64,000 bases of DNA, taken from assembly GCF_002968835.1 (NCBI RefSeq), contig NZ_PKQK01000003.1, positions 744,001 through 808,000 of the forward strand. The letters are read 5' to 3'. Of the stretch, positions 57,071 through 64,000 are shown piece by piece (position 1 is the stretch's first letter; each line of letters opens with the position of its first letter). Under the pieces are notes generated by a model, which saw only the letters and a program-made list of their open reading frames with translations, did not search any database and was not told where the DNA came from. This stretch comes from Paenibacillus sp. PCH8. GTDB lineage: Bacteria > Bacillota > Bacilli > Paenibacillales > Paenibacillaceae. A program made the translations under genes and the position numbers.

Positions 57071-58145
57071 CTTTCCTGCCTCCCATAACCTGGTTAATCA
57101 TCTTCACAGCATCCATTGCCCTTCCATCCCAACTATTAGACTTAGCCACTCTTACTCGTGCTGCAATTTTGGAAGCATTATTCTCACGAATCGCTTTCTC
57201 CAACATCACTCCGCAATTATGCTGATCCATAAAGTAAGTTACATCACTGTACTTATGAACAATTTCCTCCATACGGGTCGTGAGCACAGGTTTGCCCGCA
57301 GACAAGTATTCGTAATATTTGATTGGATCGCAGCCTCGAATCATCTCGGTCAACTTGAAAGGCACGATACAAACATCAAATTGGGCAATGTAGGCGGGAA
57401 GCACTTTATAATCTTTGTGCGGAAGACAAGTCACATTGGGATGCACAATATTCTTTTGATAGAGGGCATTGTTTCCAATCAGAACGACACGATAACCCTT
57501 ATCCGCAATATCGGTAATAAGTGAATAATCTACCCAAGAAGCCATGGCCCCATGGAAACCTACAACCTTCTGCCCATCATGAACCTTGGGGAAGTCCGCC
57601 GGTCTTGGAAGGGTAGCCCTTGCTTTTTCAAAGTGATTATAATCTGCCCCGTTCGGACACATGAAGATTGGTTTACCATCCTGTTTATGTGCTTCATACA
57701 TCACCTTGGCCGTGGTAGAGATTAGATCTGCCCGGTCAAAACATTTGGGTATGTAGGTTTTCCACACAGCGAATTCATCTGCTGAATTGTCGAGATAGTC
57801 AAATACGGTAAAGTCAAACTCTCGTCCATCCGAATAGTTGTACTGACCTGGACTGGAGAACCAGAGGACCTTCTTTCCTATGACCAGATGATCGTAGTTC
57901 ACTCCTTTTTGTACAAGGAATAAATCCTCATTTAATTTCTCAATGGGGCAGCTCTGTTTCCGATACGTTTCTTCGTTAATGAAAATGGCACGTACACCCG
58001 GAATTTTGGAGAACGCGGTCATCAATTGCTGGGGTCGCTGAAACAAAAGATTCCAGTCAAGTGCAGGTGGATAGACAATGGTCATTTCGACACTTTCAAA
58101 AACAGGACGTTCCTGTTTCTTTCTACGAAGCAGCCAATGTAGCAA
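57054..58145 (-). CDS. Family 1-like (GT-B) glycosyltransferase
   Basis: The 363-residue protein has an N-terminal domain with FQRPQQLMTAFSKIPGV and FINEETYRK. The C-terminal domain has VVGFHGAMASWVDYSLIT, YRVVLIGNNALYQKN, NVTCLPHKDYKVLPAYIAQFD and IKYYEYLSAGKPVLTT, with the E-x7-E-type glutamates of GT1/GT4 enzymes. Start TTG 58145 follows GGGGTTGAATTGA. It probably transfers a sugar to a carrier or protein; the acceptor is unknown. It overlaps both neighbours. Confidence 0.85.
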   Translation of the reverse strand: MLHWLLRRKKQERPVFESVEMTIVYPPALDWNLLFQRPQQLMTAFSKIPGVRAIFINEETYRKQSCPIEKLNEDLFLVQKGVNYDHLVIGKKVLWFSSPGQYNYSDGREFDFTVFDYLDNSADEFAVWKTYIPKCFDRADLISTTAKVMYEAHKQDGKPIFMCPNGADYNHFEKARATLPRPADFPKVHDGQKVVGFHGAMASWVDYSLITDIADKGYRVVLIGNNALYQKNIVHPNVTCLPHKDYKVLPAYIAQFDVCIVPFKLTEMIRGCDPIKYYEYLSAGKPVLTTRMEEIVHKYSDVTYFMDQHNCGVMLEKAIRENNASKIAARVRVAKSNSWDGRAMDAVKMINQVMGGRKDEKDI

Positions 58146-58782
58146 TCAATTCAACCCCTTCCGCATAAACATGAACAGGCCGCAGCCGGGTGTCTACATA
58201 CAGTTCAAAACCAAGTCGCCTTGCTTGCTCACAGAAAGGAGCATCTTCACCTGTTGGATGTGAACCATATCGAACGCCTGCTTCAATCACTTCACGCTTA
58301 ATCAAATATACGGCACCTGTCAGATCCACCGGAAACAAGCCTTCTCTGAATTTAGAAATGTGTTTCTCACCGATCATTGCATTATGCGCCTGCACCTTTG
58401 GATGATTTCGTATCAGCATAGAGCACACATCCTTATCGTTATCCATTAACTGCTGCAAGCTGTGCTCAGGAATGATGATATCTGTATCCACTGAGAACAG
58501 ATAATCACAGTCCGATTTCAGGAACTCATCCAGAAGTACGTTTCTCAGTAATGCCAGATGATGATAGGAGTATTGTCCACGCATATGCCCATATGTTCTT
58601 CCCAGATTGTGAGTCATATAAGGAATCTGATGCTCATGAAGAATGTCCTCCGTCTGATCTTCACTGTCATTCAGGATGTATGTATATTGCTTCTGTACGG
58701 CTTGTTGCTTAATTGATTGCAGATGCCGATCCATAATCCAAGCCCGGTTCCTCACAGGACTACCTACAAATACATGATTCAC
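58123..58782 (-). CDS. Family 2-like (GT-A) glycosyltransferase
   Basis: From GTG 58782 (MNHVFVGSPVRNRAW) the protein has 219 residues. The GT-A pattern is clear: MDRHLQSIKQQ, a TYILNDSEDQTEDIL strand-turn, and LFSVDTDIIIPEHS with the DxD metal motif, then DLTGAVYLIKREV and GEDAPFCEQA. GTG 58782 has GAGAGGGG seven bases before it; the frame runs open to 58827 but without a site. First gene of the three-gene glycosyltransferase operon. Confidence 0.82.
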   Translation of the reverse strand: MNHVFVGSPVRNRAWIMDRHLQSIKQQAVQKQYTYILNDSEDQTEDILHEHQIPYMTHNLGRTYGHMRGQYSYHHLALLRNVLLDEFLKSDCDYLFSVDTDIIIPEHSLQQLMDNDKDVCSMLIRNHPKVQAHNAMIGEKHISKFREGLFPVDLTGAVYLIKREVIEAGVRYGSHPTGEDAPFCEQARRLGFELYVDTRLRPVHVYAEGVELIATLAAS

Positions 58783-58972
58783 AGTCCATCCCCTCTCCCT
58801 TTTTACATAGTCTAGACTGTTCCTCAATAACCTTTGGCACGTTGAACAAAAAAAGCTGATTCTTCAAAAAAAGAGAGAGAATGAAGCATTTTTCCTATTC
58901 TATTACAGAAGGGGTTGATGATTATGTATAACGAAGAAACCAACAATCACATATGGGAAGAAGGTGAATCGC

Positions 58973-59713
58973 ATGCTGGGCAGCGTAGAATTAATCCATA
59001 ACTGGTTTCAAATGGCCTCCAACGGTGAATCACATGCTTCTGTACGATTCGGGGATGCTTCCAATACCATTCTCGCTCACGATACCGTTCTAACCATGGA
59101 TTTCATCAAGTCTCATTATGGCTGGTTGAATGATCCTACCTATTGCGGTATTACCTTACCTCATGCAAGTGCGAGAGAAATTATCGTACACTGCCTGAGA
59201 AAAGCGGATTACGTTGGACATCTGACACAGACAGATCACTGGTACTTCAAGCCGTTATTTGATATGTGCCTTGCTTATTACAAGGTTGAGCCCAAGGAGA
59301 CTTTCTATGCTTTTGAAAATAATTATATCGCCCGATTCGAATTGTTCTACGAAACATTCAAGACCATGCCTATTCTGATCTGTGGAGCCAAGGCGGAGCA
59401 ATATAAAGAAGTTCTGGAGCGGAGATACGGGTGGACAAGCATCGTTGGAACGGTGGACTGCCCCTCATGGTCTCATGTGAGCGCCGCAACCAAACAAATG
59501 GAACATATCTACCAAAAGACACCGTGGAAGCTCGCGCTTGTATGTGCAGGTGCGCCTGGCAAAGTACTTGCTATAAAGGCGAAAGAACTACATACCGTAG
59601 GTGTTGATTTTGGGTCAGGAGCCGATGTTGCCATTCAAGCCGATACCGAAAATCTGAACGCCTGGGATTACAACGGATTTCCCGACTATTGGGAAGGCAG
59701 ACCTCAGAAATGA
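58973..59713 (+). CDS. GT-D fold glycosyltransferase-like protein
   Basis: The 246-residue protein has SHASVRFGDASNTILAHD, which matches the start of GT-D (DUF1792) enzymes that usually carry a GDGE-type motif, and later IVGTVDCPSW and LALVCAGAPGKVLAIKAKE. GT-D enzymes extend O-linked glycans on serine-rich streptococcal proteins. The start is ATG 58973 with AAGG nine bases away; GTG 58964 in the same frame is possible. An overlapping short frame from ATG 58924 (25 codons) has its own site GAAGGGG and might be a leader peptide. A terminator follows. Confidence 0.7.
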   Translation: MLGSVELIHNWFQMASNGESHASVRFGDASNTILAHDTVLTMDFIKSHYGWLNDPTYCGITLPHASAREIIVHCLRKADYVGHLTQTDHWYFKPLFDMCLAYYKVEPKETFYAFENNYIARFELFYETFKTMPILICGAKAEQYKEVLERRYGWTSIVGTVDCPSWSHVSAATKQMEHIYQKTPWKLALVCAGAPGKVLAIKAKELHTVGVDFGSGADVAIQADTENLNAWDYNGFPDYWEGRPQK

Positions 59714-59732
59714 CCCGTTCAGGGTCTTTTTT
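59712..59732 (+). terminator. Terminator after the GT-D gene
   Basis: GACCC, loop GTTCA, GGGTC and TTTTTT, overlapping the stop codon. Confidence 0.8.
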
Positions 59733-59896
59733 AATGAATAAAACAGTGATTTTAAACCGATTTTATCGCCTTGCTAGCTGTTGATAATTTGAACTATCTG
59801 CCTTATTATTGTTAAGATAACTCCTAATCTAACTGGTTTAGACTTGCATAAAGAGGAGCTCTACTCAGATTATTCAAATCGTTGGAGGGAAATGTC

Positions 59897-60166
59897 ATGG
59901 CGTACTCGCAGTCAAAGACCGAAACAGTAGCAACTCATCTAAGAACAAGATTCATGGAAGGTAACGTGGAGGGACATGAGATCGTTGTTGCCTTGATCAG
60001 TATGGTCAAAGCTGAAAAAATCGACATAGATGAGGTCGCCCCCATCCTGTCTAAAGTGTTTTTTGAACAACCGCAAGGTATTCTGTCTGCACTTCAAAAA
60101 GCTAGCACTCTGATTGATGATGAATTAATTGATTCCATTCTCCACGAAGTAAACGAACAGGCTTAA
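59897..60166 (+). CDS. Small acidic helical protein
   Basis: From ATG 59897 (MAYSQSKTETVATHL) the protein has 89 residues, predicted helical with VVALISMVKAEKIDIDEVAPIL. Its ribosome site is TTGGAGGG; the upstream TTG at 59882 overlaps it. It has weak overall similarity in size and acidity to the gene at 60304. Function unknown. Confidence 0.65.
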   Translation: MAYSQSKTETVATHLRTRFMEGNVEGHEIVVALISMVKAEKIDIDEVAPILSKVFFEQPQGILSALQKASTLIDDELIDSILHEVNEQA

Positions 60167-60303
60167 TCTTACATACAAAAGGATATCTCTTCATTGGACT
60201 GATTTTTTTGTTTTCATGATGGAGAAATTGATATCCACGTTATTTTCTGTCCTCCTCCGCTTATCCTAATAGTATTAGGAAGGAGGGGACATCGATCGAG
60301 ACA

Positions 60304-60534
60304 GTGAATAAAGCCATACTATTTTTAGCAGTTATTGAAACCATGCTTGACGCGCTTCACCATAGTGAAGAAGTAGATCAGACAGAACTTGTGGATTCGC
60401 TCGTCATGTTAGGCTTTGATCCCATTGAGATGTTGTACGAGACGAATACAATTAGATCTTTCCAAAAGATATGCAGGGCTTTCGCAGAACTTCATCTTAC
60501 CGATGAGGCCCTGAACACGTTCGCAAAAGAGTAG
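60304..60534 (+). CDS. Small acidic helical protein
   Basis: The 76-residue protein is helical (AILFLAVIETMLDALHHS, VDSLVMLGFDPIEMLYE). It starts at GTG 60304, a rather long way from AGGAAGGAGGGG, so the true start may differ. A hyphenated palindrome TCCTAATAGTATTAGGA lies directly upstream (60263-60279). Function unknown. A terminator follows. Confidence 0.6.
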   Translation: MNKAILFLAVIETMLDALHHSEEVDQTELVDSLVMLGFDPIEMLYETNTIRSFQKICRAFAELHLTDEALNTFAKE

Positions 60535-60542
60535 TTACATCA

Positions 60543-60580
60543 GCAGAACCCCACATCACAATGACATGGGGTTCTGCTTT
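60543..60580 (+). terminator. Terminator after the small plus-strand gene
   Basis: CAGAACCCCA pairs with TGGGGTTCTG and is followed by CTTTT. Confidence 0.8.
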
Positions 60581-60620
60581 TCTATATCTTAATACCCAGC
60601 CCATTTCGAACCCGATCAGC

Positions 60621-60649
60621 TTAACATTCTCCATCCTGCTTCGTATAGG
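60621..60649 (+). promoter_or_regulatory. Island promoter on the plus strand: TTAAC-N16-CGTATAGG
   Basis: TTAAC (60621-60625) and CGTATAGG (60642-60649), spacing 16. It faces opposite to the other sites, towards the small gene starting at 60719. Confidence 0.65.
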
Positions 60650-60718
60650 TCATCTAGGGACAATGGACAGCTCCATCACTCCTGTTGACTCTGACTTAAT
60701 TAACGAAAGGATGGTTGT

Positions 60719-60907
60719 ATGAGTCCACCTGAGCCAATACATATGATCAAAACGAATCAACTCCCTGTTATTGGAGTCATCGATGCATCTTCGATTCAGA
60801 CCCAATACGAACTGGAGTATCCTAATCATATCGTGATTATACAACATTTTTATTTTTTGAAAGATACAGCTCACTTTAACTCTTGGTTAACAAGCAGGCA
60901 GGCATAG
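60719..60907 (+). CDS. Small protein under an island promoter
   Basis: The 62-residue protein (MSPPEPIHMIKTNQLPVIGVI...) has no recognised family. ATG 60719 has GAAAGGATGG before it. The promoter at 60621-60649 gives a leader of about 60 bp, which supports it as a real gene. It ends 19 bp from the convergent amidase gene. A regulator, immunity or lysis-timing role is possible but unproven. Confidence 0.6.
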   Translation: MSPPEPIHMIKTNQLPVIGVIDASSIQTQYELEYPNHIVIIQHFYFLKDTAHFNSWLTSRQA

Positions 60908-60926
60908 CCCCTTTTCAAGATGCACT

Positions 60927-61700
60927 TTAGGTCAGGCTTTTTTTGCGTCTGCGCTCATCAATTAAGACCTTTAGCAACAGCAATTCTCCATACGTTAACT
61001 TCTTCTTTCGTACCTTCTCAACCCATGCCCACTCGTCAATCACTTTATCGTTATACGCATTTCCAATGTACTGATCCAGTTCATTCCAAGCCCATTGTGC
61101 GTAATCCAGAACGGTATTCATTTCATCATCCTCCGTGACTGCTATTTCTTGCAGCGGGTTTAATTTTGTATGTACTGCTTGCTTAAATCTTTCATATTCA
61201 TTTGGTTGTTTAATCCATGGGAGTGGGCATTCCTTCCATCCGACCACTTCTTTATGTGTGAAGAAGACGGGTGGGAATCCCCGTTCCCTGATTAGGTATA
61301 CCGCGAGGTCTACAACGTTATTGAATGTATCCTCGTGGATACTGCCATCCTTTTCAATGCACATCTCAATTCCCACGGTACTATTGTTCGGGTATGTCCC
61401 AAGTTCTGCTAGAGCTCCCTTGGTATATGTTGCACTCCCACAATGATAGGCTAGTTCATCATCCGGGAGACTGTTATATATCGAAGTTCGATCTACCGAG
61501 AAATGTGCACTTGCATAACGGCCTTTCACTGCTTTATTGGAATCTTGCTGTGCCAAACTTGCAAAGTATTTGCTGATATTCTTGGCGGGCGCTCCGGGAG
61601 AAGCCGTATAATGCATCACAATTCCACGTTTCGCTTTTAATTTCAGGCCGGCTCGACTGTATTTATTAACAGGTATGTAATCCTTGGTAATCTGTATCAT
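60927..61700 (-). CDS. N-acetylmuramoyl-L-alanine amidase (endolysin)
   Basis: Cleaves the bond between muramic acid and the stem peptide. The 257-residue protein has an amidase_2-like catalytic domain (about 20-165): GIVMHYTASPGAP with zinc ligand His30, SAHFSVDRTSIYNSLPDDELAYHCG, VGIEMCIEKDG and FFTHKEVVGWKECPLPW with His149. The C-terminal 80 residues are helical and basic and may bind the wall. ATG 61700 overlaps the holin stop as TAATG, which gives a classical lysis cassette. Confidence 0.9.
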   Translation of the reverse strand: MIQITKDYIPVNKYSRAGLKLKAKRGIVMHYTASPGAPAKNISKYFASLAQQDSNKAVKGRYASAHFSVDRTSIYNSLPDDELAYHCGSATYTKGALAELGTYPNNSTVGIEMCIEKDGSIHEDTFNNVVDLAVYLIRERGFPPVFFTHKEVVGWKECPLPWIKQPNEYERFKQAVHTKLNPLQEIAVTEDDEMNTVLDYAQWAWNELDQYIGNAYNDKVIDEWAWVEKVRKKKLTYGELLLLKVLIDERRRKKSLT

Positions 61701-62122
61701 TACATCTTCTCCTTATCTTCAACTTGATCTTCATTGCCTCGAAGCTTGAAGAGAGCTGAAGTGATAAACTTCGGTACAGGCAGGCCCAGTTTCCCCATAT
61801 TTTCCAAAATACTGATTCCTTCCGTACCAATGATGAACATTAACATGGCATCTCTCATAAAATCATTTGAATTACCTGCAACCATATCCAGTTGATGTGC
61901 GATAATGACGAAGACAAAAGTCAATGACTTACGCGCTAGCCCCCACCAACCAACCCTGCTGGAAAGCTCCTTCCTGTACCATGCAGACAGCACCCCTGTG
62001 ATGTAATCCAGCCCCACAAAGATGGTCACTGCGATAAAAAGGTGATCAATCCCTCCTACTAAATACACTACGGCCGATAGCAGCCAGCCAAACAAAACCA
62101 TAAAAACGGTGTCTCTGTGCAT
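61700..62122 (-). CDS. Phage holin (holin_4-like family)
   Basis: The 140-residue membrane protein has hydrophobic stretches at about 5-22, 25-43 and 65-80, the sequence ITGVLSAWYRKELSS and a charged C-terminus, as in the phage_holin_4/toxin-secretion holin family. It permeabilises the membrane so that the amidase can act. It stands directly before the amidase gene at the right end of the island. I could not identify its promoter. Confidence 0.85.
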   Translation of the reverse strand: MHRDTVFMVLFGWLLSAVVYLVGGIDHLFIAVTIFVGLDYITGVLSAWYRKELSSRVGWWGLARKSLTFVFVIIAHQLDMVAGNSNDFMRDAMLMFIIGTEGISILENMGKLGLPVPKFITSALFKLRGNEDQVEDKEKM

Positions 62123-62239
62123 TAACGCTCCCCCTTCAATAACCTATTTCATGTCTAGGTTAGGCGGATTACAGACATAAGTCTCATTCCATACGGTTAC
62201 CTTCCAAAAAACGCTCACCGATCGCTTTGCAAACAGCAA

Positions 62240-62270
62240 AAATCCCTCTCGCATGTAAGCGGGAGGGATT
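62240..62270 (-). terminator. Terminator of gerW at the right island edge
   Basis: AATCCCTCCCGC pairs with GCGAGAGGGATT and is followed by TTTTG on the minus strand. Confidence 0.8.
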
Positions 62271-62283
62271 ATCGTGTAATGAT

Positions 62284-62766
62284 TCAGCTATATGTTGAAT
62301 GATCTGGTGTAACAGGCACTTCTGTCGAATTTTTTTCGGTAGTATTACGTTGGAACATGCCCTGTATTCTATCCAGAACATAAGGTGTGGAATCAATGAG
62401 TTTTTCGAACAAATGTGTGGAATTATCGAGTGGTACGATGTGTACCCCCTGTTTCCCCACAACCAGGAACGCAATTGGACGGATGGATACTCCACCGCCA
62501 CTACCTCCACCGAAGGGTGAAGATACACTTGCGGAAGCATGCTCGCTTTTAGCCCCCGTAGTGGAACTTACCTCTTTGCTTTTTCCTTCATTGACGTTAA
62601 AATCACTGCCGCCGGCAGCGAATCCGAATCCCACCTTACTGATCGGCAGAATCACGGTACCATCAGGTGTTTCGACTGCATCACCAACAATTGTATTGAC
62701 ATCCACCATGGCCTTGATATTTTCCATTGCGGTTTGCATTAAGCCTTGAATTGGATGATCTGACAT
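62284..62766 (-). CDS. gerW: GerW/YtfJ family spore protein
   Basis: The protein has 160 residues from ATG 62766 (MSDHPIQGLMQTAMENIK), with GGAGGG before it. It carries the family marks MVDVNTIVGDAV, VILPISKVGFGFAAGGSDF and GGGSGGGVSI RPIAFLVV. GerW is needed for normal germination with alanine in B. subtilis and is made in sporulating cells. The Gly-rich loop is typical. It lies between the island and a DUF2953 gene, as ytfJ and ytfI lie together in B. subtilis. Confidence 0.92.
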   Translation of the reverse strand: MSDHPIQGLMQTAMENIKAMVDVNTIVGDAVETPDGTVILPISKVGFGFAAGGSDFNVNEGKSKEVSSTTGAKSEHASASVSSPFGGGSGGGVSIRPIAFLVVGKQGVHIVPLDNSTHLFEKLIDSTPYVLDRIQGMFQRNTTEKNSTEVPVTPDHSTYS

Positions 62767-62914
62767 CTGAATTCCCTCCAGTTTCAATGTAAGCTAGGTT
62801 TGATCTAACCATATCATCCCCAAATCAAGCAGGACTTATGTAACAAAAGCATTTTAACTACATACTGCGAACTCCACTCCCATTTCCCTTAAAACAGGCC
62901 TCTGATGATGGGAT

Positions 62915-63661
62915 TTACAGTGTTGTCCCACTGAGCTTCTGCTTTTGCTTCTTCTTACGCCTGCGACGTTGCTCCTGGAGAAGCTTGAACCACATCCGCC
63001 ATCCACCCTCCACTTGCAGCACACGAGTCAATAGCGTGACTCCTGCAACCATTATAGCTATAACACGGATCTTCAGCCTACAGTCCAGTTCAGTTCGGAA
63101 TTCCATCTCGTCTGACCATACTGGCGTAACCTGAAGTACAGGTGTTTTCTCGAAACGAACCTGATAGGTGAGAAAACCAATAATGATCGACTTGATACTC
63201 CATATCCAGCCTGTCAGAACCGCCGTATACGCTGCATCTCCAATTCCAATATGAGTTGACCAGGACAATTGAGTCATGTGTACACGGGTGAGTGTTTGCT
63301 TGAGCCAGAGCTTCAGCGCATCCGTCGCCCTTAGCATAATGTTGACATCTTTGGCCCACTTTTTGACTTTACGTTTGTTTACCCGCTCGCTTCCCTGGGC
63401 TTCCCCTCTGGAATGATTCATGGATTGTTCCGTCTTGACCAGGAATCCTTCCTTCATATTGCGGAAAACAATACTGGGAATTTCATAGTTAATTCGCACC
63501 ATTCCATAGAGAAGACGAACATGGATATTGGCGTAATCATCACTTTTATGTTTACTGAATATAAAGTGAACATGAACATTTGAGATGAGGACTGCGGCAA
63601 TTAGCAATGCGAACAATACACCGATTCCTCCAAGCCAAATCCACACAGGCCTTACCTCCAA
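62915..63661 (-). CDS. DUF2953 (YtfI-like) membrane-associated protein
   Basis: The 248-residue protein has one N-terminal membrane segment (about 8-30), a beta-rich part (VHFIFSKHKSDDYANIHVRLLYG), a helical middle and LSWSTHIGIGDAAYTAVLTGWIWSI, a DUF2953 signature. It ends with a very basic Lys/Arg-rich tail (RRRRKKKQKQK). In B. subtilis ytfI accompanies ytfJ. A role in spore envelope assembly is inferred from the neighbourhood only. Confidence 0.85.
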   Translation of the reverse strand: MEVRPVWIWLGGIGVLFALLIAAVLISNVHVHFIFSKHKSDDYANIHVRLLYGMVRINYEIPSIVFRNMKEGFLVKTEQSMNHSRGEAQGSERVNKRKVKKWAKDVNIMLRATDALKLWLKQTLTRVHMTQLSWSTHIGIGDAAYTAVLTGWIWSIKSIIIGFLTYQVRFEKTPVLQVTPVWSDEMEFRTELDCRLKIRVIAIMVAGVTLLTRVLQVEGGWRMWFKLLQEQRRRRKKKQKQKLSGTTL

Positions 63662-63785
63662 GCCCTCAATTCTTTTCTCGTCTAGTATGGCACTCTATAT
63701 TGGAAATAATTCACGTCTGACCTAAAAATCCCATTTCCTATTTCGAAAAATATCCAACACTACGTTCATATAAAAGCAATGCACA

Positions 63786-63817
63786 AAAAACCGACTCCAC
63801 GGATGGAGTCGGTTTTT
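63786..63817 (-). terminator. Terminator of scpB
   Basis: CCGACTCCA pairs with TGGAGTCGG, with A-runs and T-runs on both sides; on the minus strand it is followed by TTTTTTG. Confidence 0.85.
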
Positions 63818-63830
63818 ACCAATTTGTAAA

Positions 63831-64000
63831 TCAAACGGACGGATCATCTGTAAGATCTTCTTCTTGAACGGTAAGACTCGAATCTTCCGTCGTTTCTGCA
63901 CTTCCGAGATCCACTTGTTGCAGATCCAGTTTGTTGAACAACAGCTGTGTCTCTTCCTCCAGGTTTTCCGAATCTTCGAACAATCCCGGCTCCGGCAGGT
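63831..64000 (-). CDS. scpB: Condensin-associated protein ScpB, C-terminal end only
   Basis: The frame reads LPEPGLFEDSENLEEETQLL and on to EEDLTDDPSV and stops at 63831. It enters from the right edge. LP...LFED is the usual end of the second winged-helix domain of ScpB, followed by an acidic tail of about 45 residues. ScpB works with ScpA and SMC in chromosome organisation. Confidence 0.85.
   Translation of the reverse strand, partial: LPEPGLFEDSENLEEETQLLFNKLDLQQVDLGSAETTEDSSLTVQEEDLTDDPSV

Larger units (their letters stand above)
17349..62231. mobile_element. Phage-tail-like island (candidate non-contractile tailocin) between dacB and gerW
   Basis: The block contains holin, amidase, tail tube, a tail-assembly chaperone pair with a slippery site, tape measure, tip proteins, tail lysin, many fibres, glycosyltransferases and two sigma factors. 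No head, packaging, portal, integrase or replication gene and no direct-repeat att site was recognised. It interrupts the dacB/spm and gerW/DUF2953/scpB genes, whose close relatives are near each other in B. subtilis. I read it as a resident tail-like particle locus. A decayed siphovirus prophage is the main alternative. The limits are set by the two outermost terminators. Confidence 0.75.

Noticed and set aside
17349..62231. Integrated complete prophage with att sites
   Set aside because: No integrase, recombinase, tRNA target or flanking direct repeats were seen, and no head genes.

Overview
The window is chromosomal DNA of a Gram-positive, endospore-forming, Paenibacillus-like bacterium. 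This rests on the gene order (resABCDE, rluB, spmA/spmB, a dacB/dacF-type carboxypeptidase, gerW/ytfJ, scpB), a T-box leader before serA, strong AGGAGG ribosome sites and a very large collagen-like BclA-type surface protein. The species cannot be fixed from sequence reading alone.

Left part (1-17.3 kb): the 5' part of a CPBP-type membrane protein gene; a sigma-A promoter, T-box leader and serA; a giant collagen-like gene broken by one apparent single-base deletion; then a minus-strand housekeeping block of resE, resD, resC, resB, resA (cytochrome c maturation and redox sensing), rluB, a secreted trypsin-like protease, spmB, spmA and a D-Ala-D-Ala carboxypeptidase.

Middle part (about 17.35-62.2 kb): a phage-tail-like island sits where housekeeping genes would be expected to follow one another, between the carboxypeptidase gene and gerW. 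Reading its minus-strand genes from right to left: holin and amidase; four small genes on the plus strand, one a GT-D-type glycosyltransferase; three minus-strand glycosyltransferase genes; tail tube; a tail-assembly chaperone pair with an A AAA AAG slippery site; tape measure; baseplate or tail-tip proteins, two with S-layer-homology-like TRAE motifs; a tail lysin with M23 and transglycosylase-like domains; about 22 kb of fibre and receptor-binding-like genes, including a five-member paralogue family and a 1878-residue protein; then small accessory genes, a lytic transglycosylase and two sigma factors. No terminase, portal, capsid, sheath, integrase, replication or att sequence was recognised. 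I read it as a resident, probably non-contractile tail-like particle (F-type tailocin-like) rather than a complete prophage.

Regulation is the most interesting result. Seven minus-strand intergenic sites and one plus-strand site share a bipartite promoter, T(T/A)AAC, 16-17 bases, then CGTATA(G/T)(A/G); a ninth site is a weaker relative (TTTAC, 16 bases, CGTATATA). The ninth lies upstream of a small sigma-factor gene (20262..20828), which also has a perfect CGAAC-N4-GTTCG LexA-type box upstream. The simplest model is DNA damage, LexA cleavage, island sigma factor, then fibre and accessory operons. At two sites the -35 element is the loop of the preceding gene's terminator.

Five genes are split by apparent frameshifts (collagen protein, tape measure, three fibre genes). 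Each is repaired by adding one base to a short homopolymer, which looks more like base-calling error than gene decay.

Right edge (62.28-64.0 kb): gerW/ytfJ, a DUF2953 (ytfI-like) gene and the 3' end of scpB, all on the minus strand.
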